Shown: positions 46,539-56,433 of the stretch, piece by piece | Numbering within the stretch: position 1 is the stretch's first letter | Layout of the letters: each line of letters starts with the position of its first letter | Assembly: GCA_016929395.1 (NCBI GenBank) | Contig: JAFGIX010000009.1 | Location: forward strand, 1-64,000 | Direction of reading: 5' to 3' | Source of the DNA: Candidatus Zymogenus saltonus | GTDB lineage: Bacteria; Desulfobacterota; Zymogenia; Zymogenales; Zymogenaceae | Length of the DNA stretch: 64,000 nt | Position numbers and translations under genes: made by a program | Notes under the pieces: model-generated | The model's database searches: none | The model's input: only the letters and a program-made list of their open reading frames with translations | What the model was told of the DNA's origin: nothing

Positions 46539-48422
46539 ATGAACGGGATAACGATCAAGGAGATCATCGAGGAGAACGCTAAGAAGTTCGCCAAAAAAAA
46601 CGCCTTGTTGAGAAAAATTGGAATTAGATGGGTTGGAATTACATACAGGGATCTGCTTTCTCAGGTAAAGGACCTCGGCACAAGCCTTGTAAAGATGGGA
46701 ATGAAAAAGGGAGACCGAATCGCCCTCCTTACACACAACTGCCCCGAATGGGCCATTTCATACCTCGCAATTATAACCAATAACGGCATTGTCGTACCGG
46801 TTGACAAGGAGCTAAAGGCCCAGGAGCTGAGACACATCCTCGAAGACAGCGGCTCAAAGTTCATTATAGTAACAGAAGAGCTCCTTCCGAAGATCGAAGA
46901 GATACATCAATCCCTTAAAAGTCTGAAGAAGATAATCCTTATAACCAATTTGACAAAGGATATCACGATTCCCGACGAGATAAAGGATGACATGAAGAGG
47001 ATCGAGAGGGCATGGCAGTCTTTGATCGCCAAGATTAAAAAGGAGCATGAATCCGAGATAAAAAAGATCGAAGATCTTTGGCTCTCTCTCGATAAAAGGC
47101 TGAAAGACGCCAGGATAAAGAAGGACAGCCTCGTCATCGAAAAGAGAAACCGCTTTTTGGACTTCACCAAGGGACTCTACGAGGGCACCGACGTTGCGAC
47201 CGGTGTGGTTCATTTCGAGAACCTTTTCGGAAACGAAGATATTATCGAAAACGAGATGGGATATAATGAGACCATCGCCATCCTCTACACGTCCGGCACC
47301 ACGGGAAAATCGAAGGGGGTGATGCTCACGAACGAGAACATCATAACGAATTTCAAGGGGGTGGTGGAGCTGATGCAGGTGGACGATAAGATCCTTACGC
47401 TCTCCGTTCTGCCGATAAACCACGTCTACGAATCGACCTGCGGTGTAATTATACCTATCCTTCTGGGCGGGACGGTCGCATTCGCCGAGTCCCTTTTAAA
47501 GGTGGCCCAGAACCTCAACGAGGTGAAACCGAACTTTTTCCTTGGTGTCCCCGCCCTCTACCAGGCCCTTTACACGAGGATGAGCCAAAAGGTAAACTCC
47601 AGCCTTGCAGGCAGGCTGATGAACTCCAACGCCATCACGAGAAAGGTAATCCAGAAAAAGATCAAAAAGGAGCTCGGTGGAAGCGACATTGCCTTCATAA
47701 GCGGAGGCGGGCCATTCGACCCCTCCCTTCAGGAGGGATTAAGGAAACTCGGCCTCAACATCTTCAACGGCTACGGGATTACGGAAACCGCACCCCTTGT
47801 GGCGGTAAACAGCGTCGTTGGAGGAGACAGGCTCGGCTCCGTGGGGAAGGTCATGCCCGAAGTCGAGATCAAGATAGAAAATCCGAACGAAAACGGCGAG
47901 GGAGAAATATTTATCAAGGGGCCTAACGTGATGAAGGGATACTTCAATAATCCGAAGGCAACCAAGGAGGTGCTGACCGACGGGTGGTATCACTCCGGAG
48001 ACCTGGGATACCTCGACGACGACAATTATCTCTTTGTACTGGGAAGGGTCAAAAACCTGATCGTTACTGGAAAGGGCAAGAACATCTACCCCGAGGAGGT
48101 GGAGACGGAGCTGGAGCGGAGCCCCTTCATCGAGGAGGCGATGGTCTACGCCCACAACCTCGGCACCACGGGAGAGGAGGTCAGGGCGGTCGTCTACCTG
48201 AATCAAGACATGCTGGAAGCCCACGCGGTAAAGGAGGGGAAAAAGGAGCTTGAAAAGTCCGAGATACACACCCTCATTCGCGACGAGATAAAAAGATGCT
48301 GCAGCAACCTGGCGGATTACAAGCGGGTCAAGGAGTTCATGATAAGGGACGAGGAGTTCCCGAAGACCTCGACCCGAAAAATAAAGCGGTACGCCGTAGA
48401 GGAAGCCATCAAGGTAAATTGA
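46539..48422 (+). CDS. AMP-forming long-chain acyl-CoA ligase
   Basis: A 627-residue adenylate-forming enzyme that activates fatty acids to acyl-CoA. The AMP/P-loop motif is LYTSGTTGKSKGVMLT near residue 250. NGYGITETAPLVA and HSGDLGYLDDDNYLFVLGR are the next conserved blocks, and the catalytic Lys region is near TSTRKIKR at the end. Between the N-terminal domain and the P-loop, residues about 145-205 form a highly charged coiled-coil-like insert (KIKKEHESEIKKIEDLW) not typical of classic FadD. aaggag lies about 8 bases before ATG 46539. comEC starts inside its stop region. Confidence 0.93.
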   Translation: MNGITIKEIIEENAKKFAKKNALLRKIGIRWVGITYRDLLSQVKDLGTSLVKMGMKKGDRIALLTHNCPEWAISYLAIITNNGIVVPVDKELKAQELRHILEDSGSKFIIVTEELLPKIEEIHQSLKSLKKIILITNLTKDITIPDEIKDDMKRIERAWQSLIAKIKKEHESEIKKIEDLWLSLDKRLKDARIKKDSLVIEKRNRFLDFTKGLYEGTDVATGVVHFENLFGNEDIIENEMGYNETIAILYTSGTTGKSKGVMLTNENIITNFKGVVELMQVDDKILTLSVLPINHVYESTCGVIIPILLGGTVAFAESLLKVAQNLNEVKPNFFLGVPALYQALYTRMSQKVNSSLAGRLMNSNAITRKVIQKKIKKELGGSDIAFISGGGPFDPSLQEGLRKLGLNIFNGYGITETAPLVAVNSVVGGDRLGSVGKVMPEVEIKIENPNENGEGEIFIKGPNVMKGYFNNPKATKEVLTDGWYHSGDLGYLDDDNYLFVLGRVKNLIVTGKGKNIYPEEVETELERSPFIEEAMVYAHNLGTTGEEVRAVVYLNQDMLEAHAVKEGKKELEKSEIHTLIRDEIKRCCSNLADYKRVKEFMIRDEEFPKTSTRKIKRYAVEEAIKVN

Positions 48423-50968
48423 AACACCCGCTCCTCCTTTTAGCTTCGGCCCTGGCCCTCGGGATCGGCCTCGGCACATACATAAGAACAGACATCCCGC
48501 CGCTTCTTATAATTGCCGGGATTCTTCTGACCTTAACTGCAATGATAAGGGAGCGTATTCGCCTCACCTCCCATACCAAAGGCCCCGCCCTTCCATCGGC
48601 TCATCATCTCTATTTTGTACTTATCGGACTCCTCTTCGTAATCCTCGGCCTCCTCCTTATATGCCCCGTCGTCAACCCCAAGACAGACTCCGACCATATA
48701 TCTAATTTTGCATCGAATGAGTATCGAACAATTGCGGGAACGGTCTCTCTCCCCCCCGATTTTGATTCCGATTCCACACGAATTGTCTTGAAAGACGTGA
48801 TGATAAAAGACGGGAGAAAATGGATTGACGTCAAGGGGAGACTCGGGGTCACGATCTACGAGCGCACAGATAGTATCGGATACGGGGATGTCATATTTTA
48901 CAGGGGCAAGATAAGAAATCCGACCAACTTCAACAACCCGGGCGGATTCGACTACGTATTCTACCTCAAAAGAAGGAGTATATCCTCCATCTCATATATA
49001 AAGGGCCGGGACTACTTTTTTGTCTCGGAAAACGTCTCGCCGCCGACCTTAAGGAAGATTGAAGAGATAAGGCGCAAGATAAGAACTTTTATCGACACCG
49101 CCGTCCCTATAACTGAGGGGGCGATCTTGAAGGCCTTAATAATAGGCGAAAGGTCAGAAATCCCTGAGGATCTCTACGACTCCTACCGGCGAACCGGAAT
49201 GGCCCACATCCTGGCCATCTCCGGGATGCACATCGGGATAATCTTTCTCATCTCCTTTTCCGTTCTACATGTAGTGCTTGTCAGGATACCCCGGCTCGCC
49301 CTTATATTTCCCGTAAAGACATTCGCCCTAATCGTATCTCTTTTGCCCATCTTTCTCTACACAATCCTCTCGGGACTCAAGATCACCGCCGTGAGGTCGA
49401 CCATTATGATAACGGCTTACGTTTTATCCGTAGTCATTGGGAGGGACCGGGACCTGTTGAACACCCTGTCTCTGGCGGCGCTTATTATTCTAATCGTATC
49501 CCCTGCGTCCCTATTCGACCCGGCCTTTCAGCTGTCGTTCACGGCGGTAATGTCGATCATCCTTATCTATCCACTCCTGACGGATCCGGTCAAAAACAGG
49601 ATATACAGTGGCGACGGCTCTGCCCCGACCCTCGGAAGGCGCCTGTTGCTTCGTGGATATCAATTTGCGGCGGTGTCTGTTTCCGCCCTTTTCGGAATTC
49701 TCCCGATATCCGCCCACTATTTTTACACGGAAAGTCCCCTCTCGATTTTAATGAACTTCGCCGTCGTCCCGCTCCTCGGTTTTTTCGCCGTGCCGCTTTC
49801 CCTCGTCTCGATTCCCCTTGTCTTCATCTCGGGAGAGGTCGCGGGCCTGCTCCTCGATGGAGCGGCCGGGGCCGTTACAATATCGAACTGGATGATAAAC
49901 GGCGTAGACTCCCTCTTCCCGGGGGGATTTGCGGTGATCCCGCCGAGGCTCCCGGAGATGGTTCTCTACTACCTCATTCTCGTTGTCGTGATTTTTTACG
50001 CCAACGAGTACAGGAGAAGGAGCCTACAGCCGAGACAATCGGTTAAATCCCGACTTAGAATTATATTTGTCGTTTTACTTTCAACTCTCGTCTTGCTACT
50101 CTCGTATCAGGCCTTAAACCGCTACCACCCGAAGAGACTCTCGGTTACATTCATAAACGTAGGCCAGGGGGACTCGACTCTTATTAAGTTCCCGGGCGGA
50201 AGGACAATGCTCATAGACGGAGGGGGATTTCACGGCGGCGGCTTCGATACGGGAAGGTCGATCGTATCCCCCTACCTCCTGCATGAGAGGATAAGGAGAA
50301 TAGACTACCTTGTCCTGACACATCCCGAATTCGATCACTACGGGGGCATCGAGTATATTCTTAAGAATTTTAACGTTGGCGAGTTCTGGGTCACCGAGGC
50401 CGGGATGGACTCGGAGGAGATCGAGGATCTAAGGAGTACGTCAAAGATGAGAAACGTGCCGATTGTCACAATATCTGACGACACCACAGACCTTGCGATC
50501 AACGGCGCCGTCGTTGAGTTCCTGCACCCGCCGCCCGGCCTTCAAACGAAAGGAGACATGAAATCCGATTTAGGCGAAAATCTGAACAACAGTTCCATCG
50601 TATTTCGCATAAAATACGGCTATTTCTCCCTCCTTATGACGGGCGACATCGAGGCCGAGGCGGAACGGCTCATCATGTCAAAAAACAGGGAGCTGAAATC
50701 CCTCGTCCTTAAAAGCCCCCACCACGGATCAAATACATCGAGCGGCATTACTTTCTTAAACGAGGTCGAGCCTGCGGTGGTGGTAATCATGTGCGGGGAA
50801 AAGGAGCGGTTCGGCTTTCCGAAAGACGAGACGCTTGAAAGATACGAGTATATCGGGGCCGTTGTCTTTCGGACCGACATCGACGGCGCGGTGATTGTAA
50901 AGAGCGACGGAGACGGCTTTGAAATCGAATCGGTCAACGGCAAAAGCTGTCTCTGGAGAGCACCTTGA
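48419..50968 (+). CDS. comEC: ComEC/Rec2 family DNA-uptake membrane protein
   Basis: A roughly 849-residue protein with N-terminal membrane helices, an OB-like loop domain (about 70-200), the Competence domain with many helices (including AHILAISGMHIGIIF), and a C-terminal metallo-beta-lactamase-like domain. The last has GQGDSTLIKFPGGR, THPEFDHYGG and SPHHGSNTSS motifs. ComEC carries single-stranded DNA across the inner membrane, and its MBL domain may degrade the other strand. TTG 48419 is the preferred start, overlapping the ligase stop (ATTGA). The longer open frame from 48296 is a shadow of the ligase gene. No other competence gene is in the window. Confidence 0.92.
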   Translation: MKHPLLLLASALALGIGLGTYIRTDIPPLLIIAGILLTLTAMIRERIRLTSHTKGPALPSAHHLYFVLIGLLFVILGLLLICPVVNPKTDSDHISNFASNEYRTIAGTVSLPPDFDSDSTRIVLKDVMIKDGRKWIDVKGRLGVTIYERTDSIGYGDVIFYRGKIRNPTNFNNPGGFDYVFYLKRRSISSISYIKGRDYFFVSENVSPPTLRKIEEIRRKIRTFIDTAVPITEGAILKALIIGERSEIPEDLYDSYRRTGMAHILAISGMHIGIIFLISFSVLHVVLVRIPRLALIFPVKTFALIVSLLPIFLYTILSGLKITAVRSTIMITAYVLSVVIGRDRDLLNTLSLAALIILIVSPASLFDPAFQLSFTAVMSIILIYPLLTDPVKNRIYSGDGSAPTLGRRLLLRGYQFAAVSVSALFGILPISAHYFYTESPLSILMNFAVVPLLGFFAVPLSLVSIPLVFISGEVAGLLLDGAAGAVTISNWMINGVDSLFPGGFAVIPPRLPEMVLYYLILVVVIFYANEYRRRSLQPRQSVKSRLRIIFVVLLSTLVLLLSYQALNRYHPKRLSVTFINVGQGDSTLIKFPGGRTMLIDGGGFHGGGFDTGRSIVSPYLLHERIRRIDYLVLTHPEFDHYGGIEYILKNFNVGEFWVTEAGMDSEEIEDLRSTSKMRNVPIVTISDDTTDLAINGAVVEFLHPPPGLQTKGDMKSDLGENLNNSSIVFRIKYGYFSLLMTGDIEAEAERLIMSKNRELKSLVLKSPHHGSNTSSGITFLNEVEPAVVVIMCGEKERFGFPKDETLERYEYIGAVVFRTDIDGAVIVKSDGDGFEIESVNGKSCLWRAP

Positions 50969-51005
50969 TTTAGTGAAACGGGAGAATTTCTAAAGGGTAA
51001 GATCA

Positions 51006-51890
51006 ATGAAAATCGCTATAATATTCATTATCGCCGTATCTATTCTGCTTCTCCTAAACGTCATTCTGGGGCTTACTCTCTCGATCTTGATCTCCCGTCC
51101 CAAGACTAAATCCTATATTGATTACTACTTCTTCTCCCCCTTCGAGACGGGGGTTCCATCAGAAAAGGTCGCCTTTGAAACGGAGGACGGATTGACCTTA
51201 AGGGGATGGCTCCTGCCGGGACGGGACAATCGGGCGGTCATCTGCCTTTGTGGACGGATGGGGACAAAATCCGACCTGCTCGGCGTGGGAAGCTGTCTGA
51301 ACAGGGCGGGATACAACGTTCTCCTGTTTGACTACAGGGGCTGCGGGGAAAGCGACTCGTCCACAATGAGCATGGGGCAGCTCGAACGTATGGACGTAAA
51401 GGCCGCGGTCGATTTCATCGTAAAAAAAATCCCAAGTCCGAGAATAGGCATCATAGGCTTTTCAATGGGGGCGTCTCTGGGGATTGTCCACGCATCGACG
51501 GACAAGAGGATATCGGCCCTTGTCTGCGACTCACCCTTCACCTCGTCGGAGGAGCTTATCTTAAACAGGATAAGGAGATTCTTCCCCCTCCCCCTTTTTC
51601 TCTTGAGGCCGTTGACGAGGCTCTTCACGAAGTTCCTCTTCGGCTACGATAACCGGGGGCTCGACGTGAAAGGCTCCGCAAAAAGACTTTCCCTCAAAAA
51701 CCTTCTCGTCGTGGTGAGTGAAAAGGACTGCGTCATCGAGCCCTCCCAGCAGAGGGAGATTTTTGACGCCGCCTCCCATCCGAAGGAGGTCTGGAAGCTC
51801 GAAGACGCCGACCACTGCGGGGCCTATTTCCTTAACCGGGGCGAGTACGTCAGTAGGGTGGCCGCCTTTTTCGACGATGCCTTATCCTAA
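51006..51890 (+). CDS. Membrane-anchored alpha/beta hydrolase
   Basis: A 294-residue serine hydrolase with an N-terminal membrane helix (about 3-26). The nucleophile elbow is GFSMGAS near residue 157, and DYRGCGESDS is the preceding oxyanion loop. Asp in SEKDCVIEP and His in DADHCGAYF complete the triad. Domain type resembles the BAAT/dienelactone-like hydrolases annotated as membrane-attached esterases. It follows comEC after 37 bases, so they may share a transcript. The substrate is unknown. Confidence 0.88.
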   Translation: MKIAIIFIIAVSILLLLNVILGLTLSILISRPKTKSYIDYYFFSPFETGVPSEKVAFETEDGLTLRGWLLPGRDNRAVICLCGRMGTKSDLLGVGSCLNRAGYNVLLFDYRGCGESDSSTMSMGQLERMDVKAAVDFIVKKIPSPRIGIIGFSMGASLGIVHASTDKRISALVCDSPFTSSEELILNRIRRFFPLPLFLLRPLTRLFTKFLFGYDNRGLDVKGSAKRLSLKNLLVVVSEKDCVIEPSQQREIFDAASHPKEVWKLEDADHCGAYFLNRGEYVSRVAAFFDDALS

Positions 51891-52026
51891 AAAATGACTT
51901 GGGTTCAACGGAAGTTTAGAGTAATCTGATTTTTCAAGAAGCGCGGGGAGAGGGAATTTGAGCCGATTGTCTCCCCCCTCAAGCGATTTGTAGTTCCATA
52001 ACATTTATATACTTTAAGGAGATATA

Positions 52027-52848
52027 ATGACAAATCCTTTTAAGGACAAGGTGGCGGTCGTCACCGGGGCCGCCTCAGGCATAGGGAGGGCAATCTCAAA
52101 CGAGCTGGTAAGGATGGGGGCGACGGTTATCGCGGCGGACATCAACCTTGAAGGGGCAAAGGAGACCGCATCATCAATTGCGGAGATGGGGGCAAAGACC
52201 GCGGCGAAAAAGGTCGACGTCACGAAGCACGATCAGGTAAAACAACTTATCGCCGATGTGGTAAAGGAGCAAGGGAGGCTCGACTACATCTTCAACAACG
52301 CGGGGATCGCCTTTCTCGGTGAGACGAGGGACATGGACATCTCCCAGTGGAGACAGATAATCGATGTCAACATGATGGGTGTCCTCTACGGTACCCTCGA
52401 GGCATACCCGGTCATGATCAAACAGGGTTCTGGACACATCGTCAACACCGCCTCTCTTGCGGGCCTGGTCCCCGTCCCCACAGAGACCGCCTATGTCACG
52501 ACGAAGTTCGCCGTTGTGGGCCTCTCCGCGTCTCTCAGGTCAGAGGCAAAGGGACTGGGCGTCAAGGTTAGCGTCGTCTGCCCCGGTTTCGTAGACACGG
52601 CGATAATAAGGGGCTTCATCCCAGTCAATATTCGCAAGGAGGATCACCTTAAGAAGATGCCAAGAATGATGGACGTAAATAAGGCCGCGAGGAAAATCTT
52701 GAAAAGGGTCAGGCGAAACCGCTCGATAATTTTAATTGGGACGGACGCCCACATCATCTACTTTCTCCAGCGCTACGTTCCCTTTGTCCTCAATCCCCTC
52801 TACCTAATGATGGTAAAATTCCTCAGGACGACGAGGATCGAGGATTAA
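52027..52848 (+). CDS. Short-chain dehydrogenase/reductase (SDR)
   Basis: A 273-residue NAD(P)-dependent classical SDR. The cofactor motif is VTGAASGIGRAIS, the structural NNAGIAF lies near residue 90, and the active site is Ser in VNTASLAG with Tyr and Lys in TAYVTTKFAVVG. The C-terminal extension (FLQRYVPFVLNPLYLMM) is hydrophobic and may attach the enzyme to the membrane. An AAGGAG site lies 6 bases before ATG 52027. The substrate is not evident; many relatives act on lipid or steroid-like alcohols. Confidence 0.9.
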   Translation: MTNPFKDKVAVVTGAASGIGRAISNELVRMGATVIAADINLEGAKETASSIAEMGAKTAAKKVDVTKHDQVKQLIADVVKEQGRLDYIFNNAGIAFLGETRDMDISQWRQIIDVNMMGVLYGTLEAYPVMIKQGSGHIVNTASLAGLVPVPTETAYVTTKFAVVGLSASLRSEAKGLGVKVSVVCPGFVDTAIIRGFIPVNIRKEDHLKKMPRMMDVNKAARKILKRVRRNRSIILIGTDAHIIYFLQRYVPFVLNPLYLMMVKFLRTTRIED

Positions 52849-53190
52849 GGAATTTGGTTTAGATATTCTTTTCGCCGAGATGGACCACGGTCGTTTTTCT
52901 CCTAATATAACCTATTGACAAAAACGGAGGGATGAAAAATCCCCCCACAAAAATTTTTAATGTCATTCCCCCGTCCCTTCAAGATACGACTTTTTCATCC
53001 GACATCGAGGCGTCATTATAAATCGACCCTCCCCTTTAAAAATCCAACCCTCTGCTTAAGTCCTTTGGGCACAAGGGGACTTTAGCATATGAAGGCCTCC
53101 CTTGTCATCTTAAAGGGCAGCAGGGCAAAGAGACAAAAGGGGATTGCCCCCCCTCCCCCAACCGAAAACGGAAACCGACAGCCCCAGTCA
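52849..53190. other. Convergent intergenic region
   Basis: 342 bases between the ends of the SDR gene and the acyl-CoA dehydrogenase gene. A weak imperfect hairpin (aagtccttt with caaggggactt) lies near 53058-53083. Poly-C stretches occur near 52945 and 53145-53160. No gene, promoter or clear terminator is visible. Confidence 0.35.
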
Positions 53191-54339
53191 CTACAGCCCC
53201 ATCTGCCGGGCGACTATCTCCTTCATTATTTCGGTTGTGCCGCCGATTATGCTCAAGGAACGGACGTCCGTGTACATCCGGGCGACCTCGTACTCCGCCA
53301 TGTAGCCGTACCCCCCGTAGATCTGCGTCGCATCGTAGCATATTTTGGTTACCATCTCCCCTATGGACGCCTTCAGCATCGATATCTCCTTGACGACATT
53401 CTCGCCCTTGGCGAACCTTTTCGCACATTGATACGCCAGCGCTCGGTTCAGCTCTATCGCCGTGGCCATGTCGACTAAACGATGTTTTATCGCTTGGAAT
53501 TTCGATATCGTCCTTCCGAAGGCAGTCCTCTCCCTGGCGTAGTCGATCGTCTTGTCGAGTATATACTGGGCCGCCCCGAGCCCCTCCACGCTCAATATCA
53601 AACGCTCAAGCTGGAGGTTGTTCATCAGGGCGTAGAATCCCCTCCCCTCCTGGCCAAGGAGGTTCTTATCGGTCAGCTTCACGTCTTCCAAAAATATCTC
53701 GGCGGTGTCCGACTCGTGGCACCCTATCTTTTCGAGCTTTCGGGTCGACAGGCCGGGCGTTCCCCTCTCCACCACAAAAAGCGAAACCCCCCGATGAGGG
53801 GGGTCCGCTTTCTTATCGGTTTTTGCCGCGACTATTATTATATCCGCGTAATGCCCGTTGGTTATGAAGGTCTTCTGGCCGTTAAGTATATAATCGCTCC
53901 CCTTCTTCTCAATCCCCGTGACGATCCCCGCGACGTCCGACCCCGCTCCGGGGTCGGTTATAGCTATGGCGCAGACCGACTCCCCGGCTATGCAGGGGGC
54001 AAGCCACCGTTTTTTTTGCTCGTCCGTCCCGAGGTCATTGATATATGTAGTAGACATATCGTTGTGAACGCCCACAGAGACCGCAAAGCCGAGACACCCC
54101 GATCTCCCCATCTCCTCGGCCATGACGACCCGAAACAGGTCGTCCACCCCCAGTCCGCCGTACTCGGGGTCGTAGCAGAAGCCGAGAAAGCCCATCTTTC
54201 CCATCTCCCGCCAGATCGATCTGGGTATCTCCCTCTTTTCCTCCCATTCGAGAATGAAGGGCGTCACCTTTTCCGCCAAGAATTTTCTCAGCTGTTCCCT
54301 GAACTGCTCATGTTCGCTGCCAAATATGTCATACTCCAT
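53191..54339 (-). CDS. Acyl-CoA dehydrogenase
   Basis: A 382-residue flavoenzyme of the acyl-CoA dehydrogenase family, normal length. The FAD/substrate block AITDPGAGSDVAGI and the central QKTFITNGHYAD are characteristic. The C-terminal helix region reads YGGYGYMAEYEVARMYTD, where the Glu in AEYE is the likely catalytic base position, followed by IIGGTTEIMKEIVARQMGL. It forms the C2=C3 double bond in acyl-CoA, and electrons go to ETF. etfAB is not in the window. Start ATG 54339 has agga about 9 bases ahead. Confidence 0.95.
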   Translation of the reverse strand: MEYDIFGSEHEQFREQLRKFLAEKVTPFILEWEEKREIPRSIWREMGKMGFLGFCYDPEYGGLGVDDLFRVVMAEEMGRSGCLGFAVSVGVHNDMSTTYINDLGTDEQKKRWLAPCIAGESVCAIAITDPGAGSDVAGIVTGIEKKGSDYILNGQKTFITNGHYADIIIVAAKTDKKADPPHRGVSLFVVERGTPGLSTRKLEKIGCHESDTAEIFLEDVKLTDKNLLGQEGRGFYALMNNLQLERLILSVEGLGAAQYILDKTIDYARERTAFGRTISKFQAIKHRLVDMATAIELNRALAYQCAKRFAKGENVVKEISMLKASIGEMVTKICYDATQIYGGYGYMAEYEVARMYTDVRSLSIIGGTTEIMKEIVARQMGL

Positions 54340-54536
54340 AATTTTTTCCTATCAAACTAATAGTAACAACTTACATCTTCACGCCAAAGAAAAGCTTCTC
54401 CCGCGCCGTACCAAGCGGTTGGTAGACAAGCGCCCCGGGCCTAGCCGTCAACATTCCAGCATCCGATTCCAGTATCCGATATGTCCTTCCCCGTTATCTC
54501 TTCCTTTGTCTCTCTTTTACCCTCTAGCCCCCTTGA

Positions 54537-54809
54537 CTATATCTTCGTCAGCGCCGAGACGCTTACGAAGAGAACTATCGCGGTTATAAAAACTCCCACG
54601 ATCCCCATAATTGTCCCGACGACCTTTATCTCCGGGGATTTTTCCTTGACCCTGATGAGCGCCACTATCGAGTAGAGGATCACTATCAGGATAATCCCGC
54701 TCAGGACGATAACGGGGAGGGCCTGGCCTATCTTGTTGAAGATCAAAATCGCCAGGATGGGGAGCAAGGGGGAAACGAGGTTTATCAAAAACGTGATTTT
54801 TTTCTTCAT
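54537..54809 (-). CDS. Small three-helix membrane protein
   Basis: A 90-residue hydrophobic protein with three predicted membrane helices (about 7-25, 31-52 and 63-85). It starts MKKKITFLINLVSPLLPILA. It begins four bases inside the 3' end of the M28-like gene (ATGA), so the two are translationally coupled and may act together. No family was recognised. The 197 bases downstream, 54340-54536, are pyrimidine-rich on the plus strand and hold no gene. Confidence 0.6.
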   Translation of the reverse strand: MKKKITFLINLVSPLLPILAILIFNKIGQALPVIVLSGIILIVILYSIVALIRVKEKSPEIKVVGTIMGIVGVFITAIVLFVSVSALTKI

Positions 54810-56299
54810 TTCTGTTCCTCCGCCTTCGGCTTGAGATCACCGCCGCTTAAGGTCGAGAGCTTCTCGACAATCTCGATAAAGGTCTTCGCCGCCGGTACGA
54901 GCTCCTCAAGGATCACCTTCTCCCTGTAGTCGGCGTCCACCAGCAGGTAGCTTGGCCCGCTTATGTAGTGAATCACCGGGATTCCCAGCCTGTGGGGGAA
55001 CCTCCCCTCTCCCGGGGGGTCCTTCCCCAGGGCGTCGATCGCTATCACAGCCGACCTCGTGAGGTTGTTGTCCCTCAGGGCCTCCCCTATCGCATCCTTC
55101 ATGTGGTCGTTGTTGTCGATGAATATACCCCTGAGCTGTGGCTTCCCCGTGTAGTGGTAGTCTCCGCCCTTGTCCTCAACGAACTCCTTTGCGGCTACGT
55201 GCTCTATGTTGAGGTTCATGACGGTCTTATCGGCGATATCCTCCTTGTGATTTTCGAGCCATGTCTCTATCCCCTTCGAGCCGTAGAAGTGCCCGGACGA
55301 TGCCAAAAAGACCATCGTCTTCTCCCGCTCCTCTTGGGGAACCTGAGAAAAATACTTCGCCAATGAAAGGACCATGGAGATGCCGGTTCCGTCCTCTATA
55401 TATCCCTTGAAGGGCGAGTCGTGGTGGGAGGTGATGAGGACTATCTCGTTCGACTTCCCGGGGAGCACCCCGTGAACGTTGTGCATAACACCGGGGGTCA
55501 TCGTCCCTGTCTGGACAAACGTTGCCTGAAGGCTTCCCGCGGCCAGCATCTCCTTCAGCCTCGCCCCGTCGTCTCTGCCCACGTAGAGGGCGGGTAAATC
55601 CTTCATCTCGCCGTCATAGGGGCCGTAATGGGTGACCACGTTGGCGGGCTGATCCTTCAATATCCAGACGACCGCCAAAGCGCCGCTCTTTTTGGCGAGC
55701 TCGTAGGCGCTCTTGGACGTGTCCTTGTCAATGTTCCAGTTCTTCCTCACCCAGCAGGCCGGCTGACTCGCCCACCATGTGAAGGTCTTGTCCGGGTCGT
55801 AAAGGTAGTAACCCTTAAGCAACATCAGTGGAAGGAGTGGAAGGGTCGCGAATTCCATGTCTATGACCGCGATCTTCCCCTTAACATCGATCGTGTTGAA
55901 ATCCTCCTCCGAGCCGCTCCTTACATAGACCAGCTCGGCGCTGATGCCCTCATCCGGCGTGAATCCGGTATTGAGCGTGTAGAATGTGGGTATCTCCTCC
56001 TCCACGCCATCACCCTTAACCTTAAGGGACCACTCTACCGCGCGCCAGAGGGTAATTTCCACCGGCTCCTTCCTGACGTTCTCAAGTCCGAATTCCATGA
56101 ACTTCTTGTACACGAAATCCTCGCCGGCTAGCCCCCCAGGCTCGCCCGGCCTCCTGTTGTCGGATTTACAGAACTCGTCCAGCCACCCAACGATCTCGTC
56201 CTGAGTCGGCACCCTTGCATCATCTACTGCAAAAAGGGCAGCGGATGACAACAACATCAAGACCACCGACAGGCAGATTGTTCTTTTAAATCTAAACAT
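54806..56299 (-). CDS. Exported M28 peptidase-like protein with altered metal site
   Basis: A roughly 497-residue protein with a signal peptide (about 6-26) and an M28-type zinc-peptidase fold. A PA-like insert spans about 110-270. The expected metal ligands His293 and Asp303 are visible in SHHDSPFKGYIEDGTG. The next conserved block, normally with the tandem Glu of TxEExGLxGS, reads ASSGHFYGS (333-341). Both Glu are replaced by Ser, while His337 lies nearby. The site may use a different metal, or the protein may only bind peptide or glycan. A start at 56305 is also possible. It is coupled to the small membrane protein downstream. Confidence 0.75.
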   Translation of the reverse strand: MFRFKRTICLSVVLMLLSSAALFAVDDARVPTQDEIVGWLDEFCKSDNRRPGEPGGLAGEDFVYKKFMEFGLENVRKEPVEITLWRAVEWSLKVKGDGVEEEIPTFYTLNTGFTPDEGISAELVYVRSGSEEDFNTIDVKGKIAVIDMEFATLPLLPLMLLKGYYLYDPDKTFTWWASQPACWVRKNWNIDKDTSKSAYELAKKSGALAVVWILKDQPANVVTHYGPYDGEMKDLPALYVGRDDGARLKEMLAAGSLQATFVQTGTMTPGVMHNVHGVLPGKSNEIVLITSHHDSPFKGYIEDGTGISMVLSLAKYFSQVPQEEREKTMVFLASSGHFYGSKGIETWLENHKEDIADKTVMNLNIEHVAAKEFVEDKGGDYHYTGKPQLRGIFIDNNDHMKDAIGEALRDNNLTRSAVIAIDALGKDPPGEGRFPHRLGIPVIHYISGPSYLLVDADYREKVILEELVPAAKTFIEIVEKLSTLSGGDLKPKAEEQK

Positions 56300-56433
56300 A
56301 GGCATCCCCCAAAATATTTCATTAAAACCTGTAACGACTAACTGTTTCTCCGCAGAAGTATAACACAAACCGCACTATTTTTTCATACCCAATTTAAAAT
56401 ATTTGAAAATTTACCGTTTTTTACACACATCGG

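Noticed and set aside
48296-48418. Upstream extension of comEC
   Set aside because: These codons are inside the acyl-CoA ligase gene in another frame; the TTG at 48419 fits the overlap and the membrane start of ComEC.
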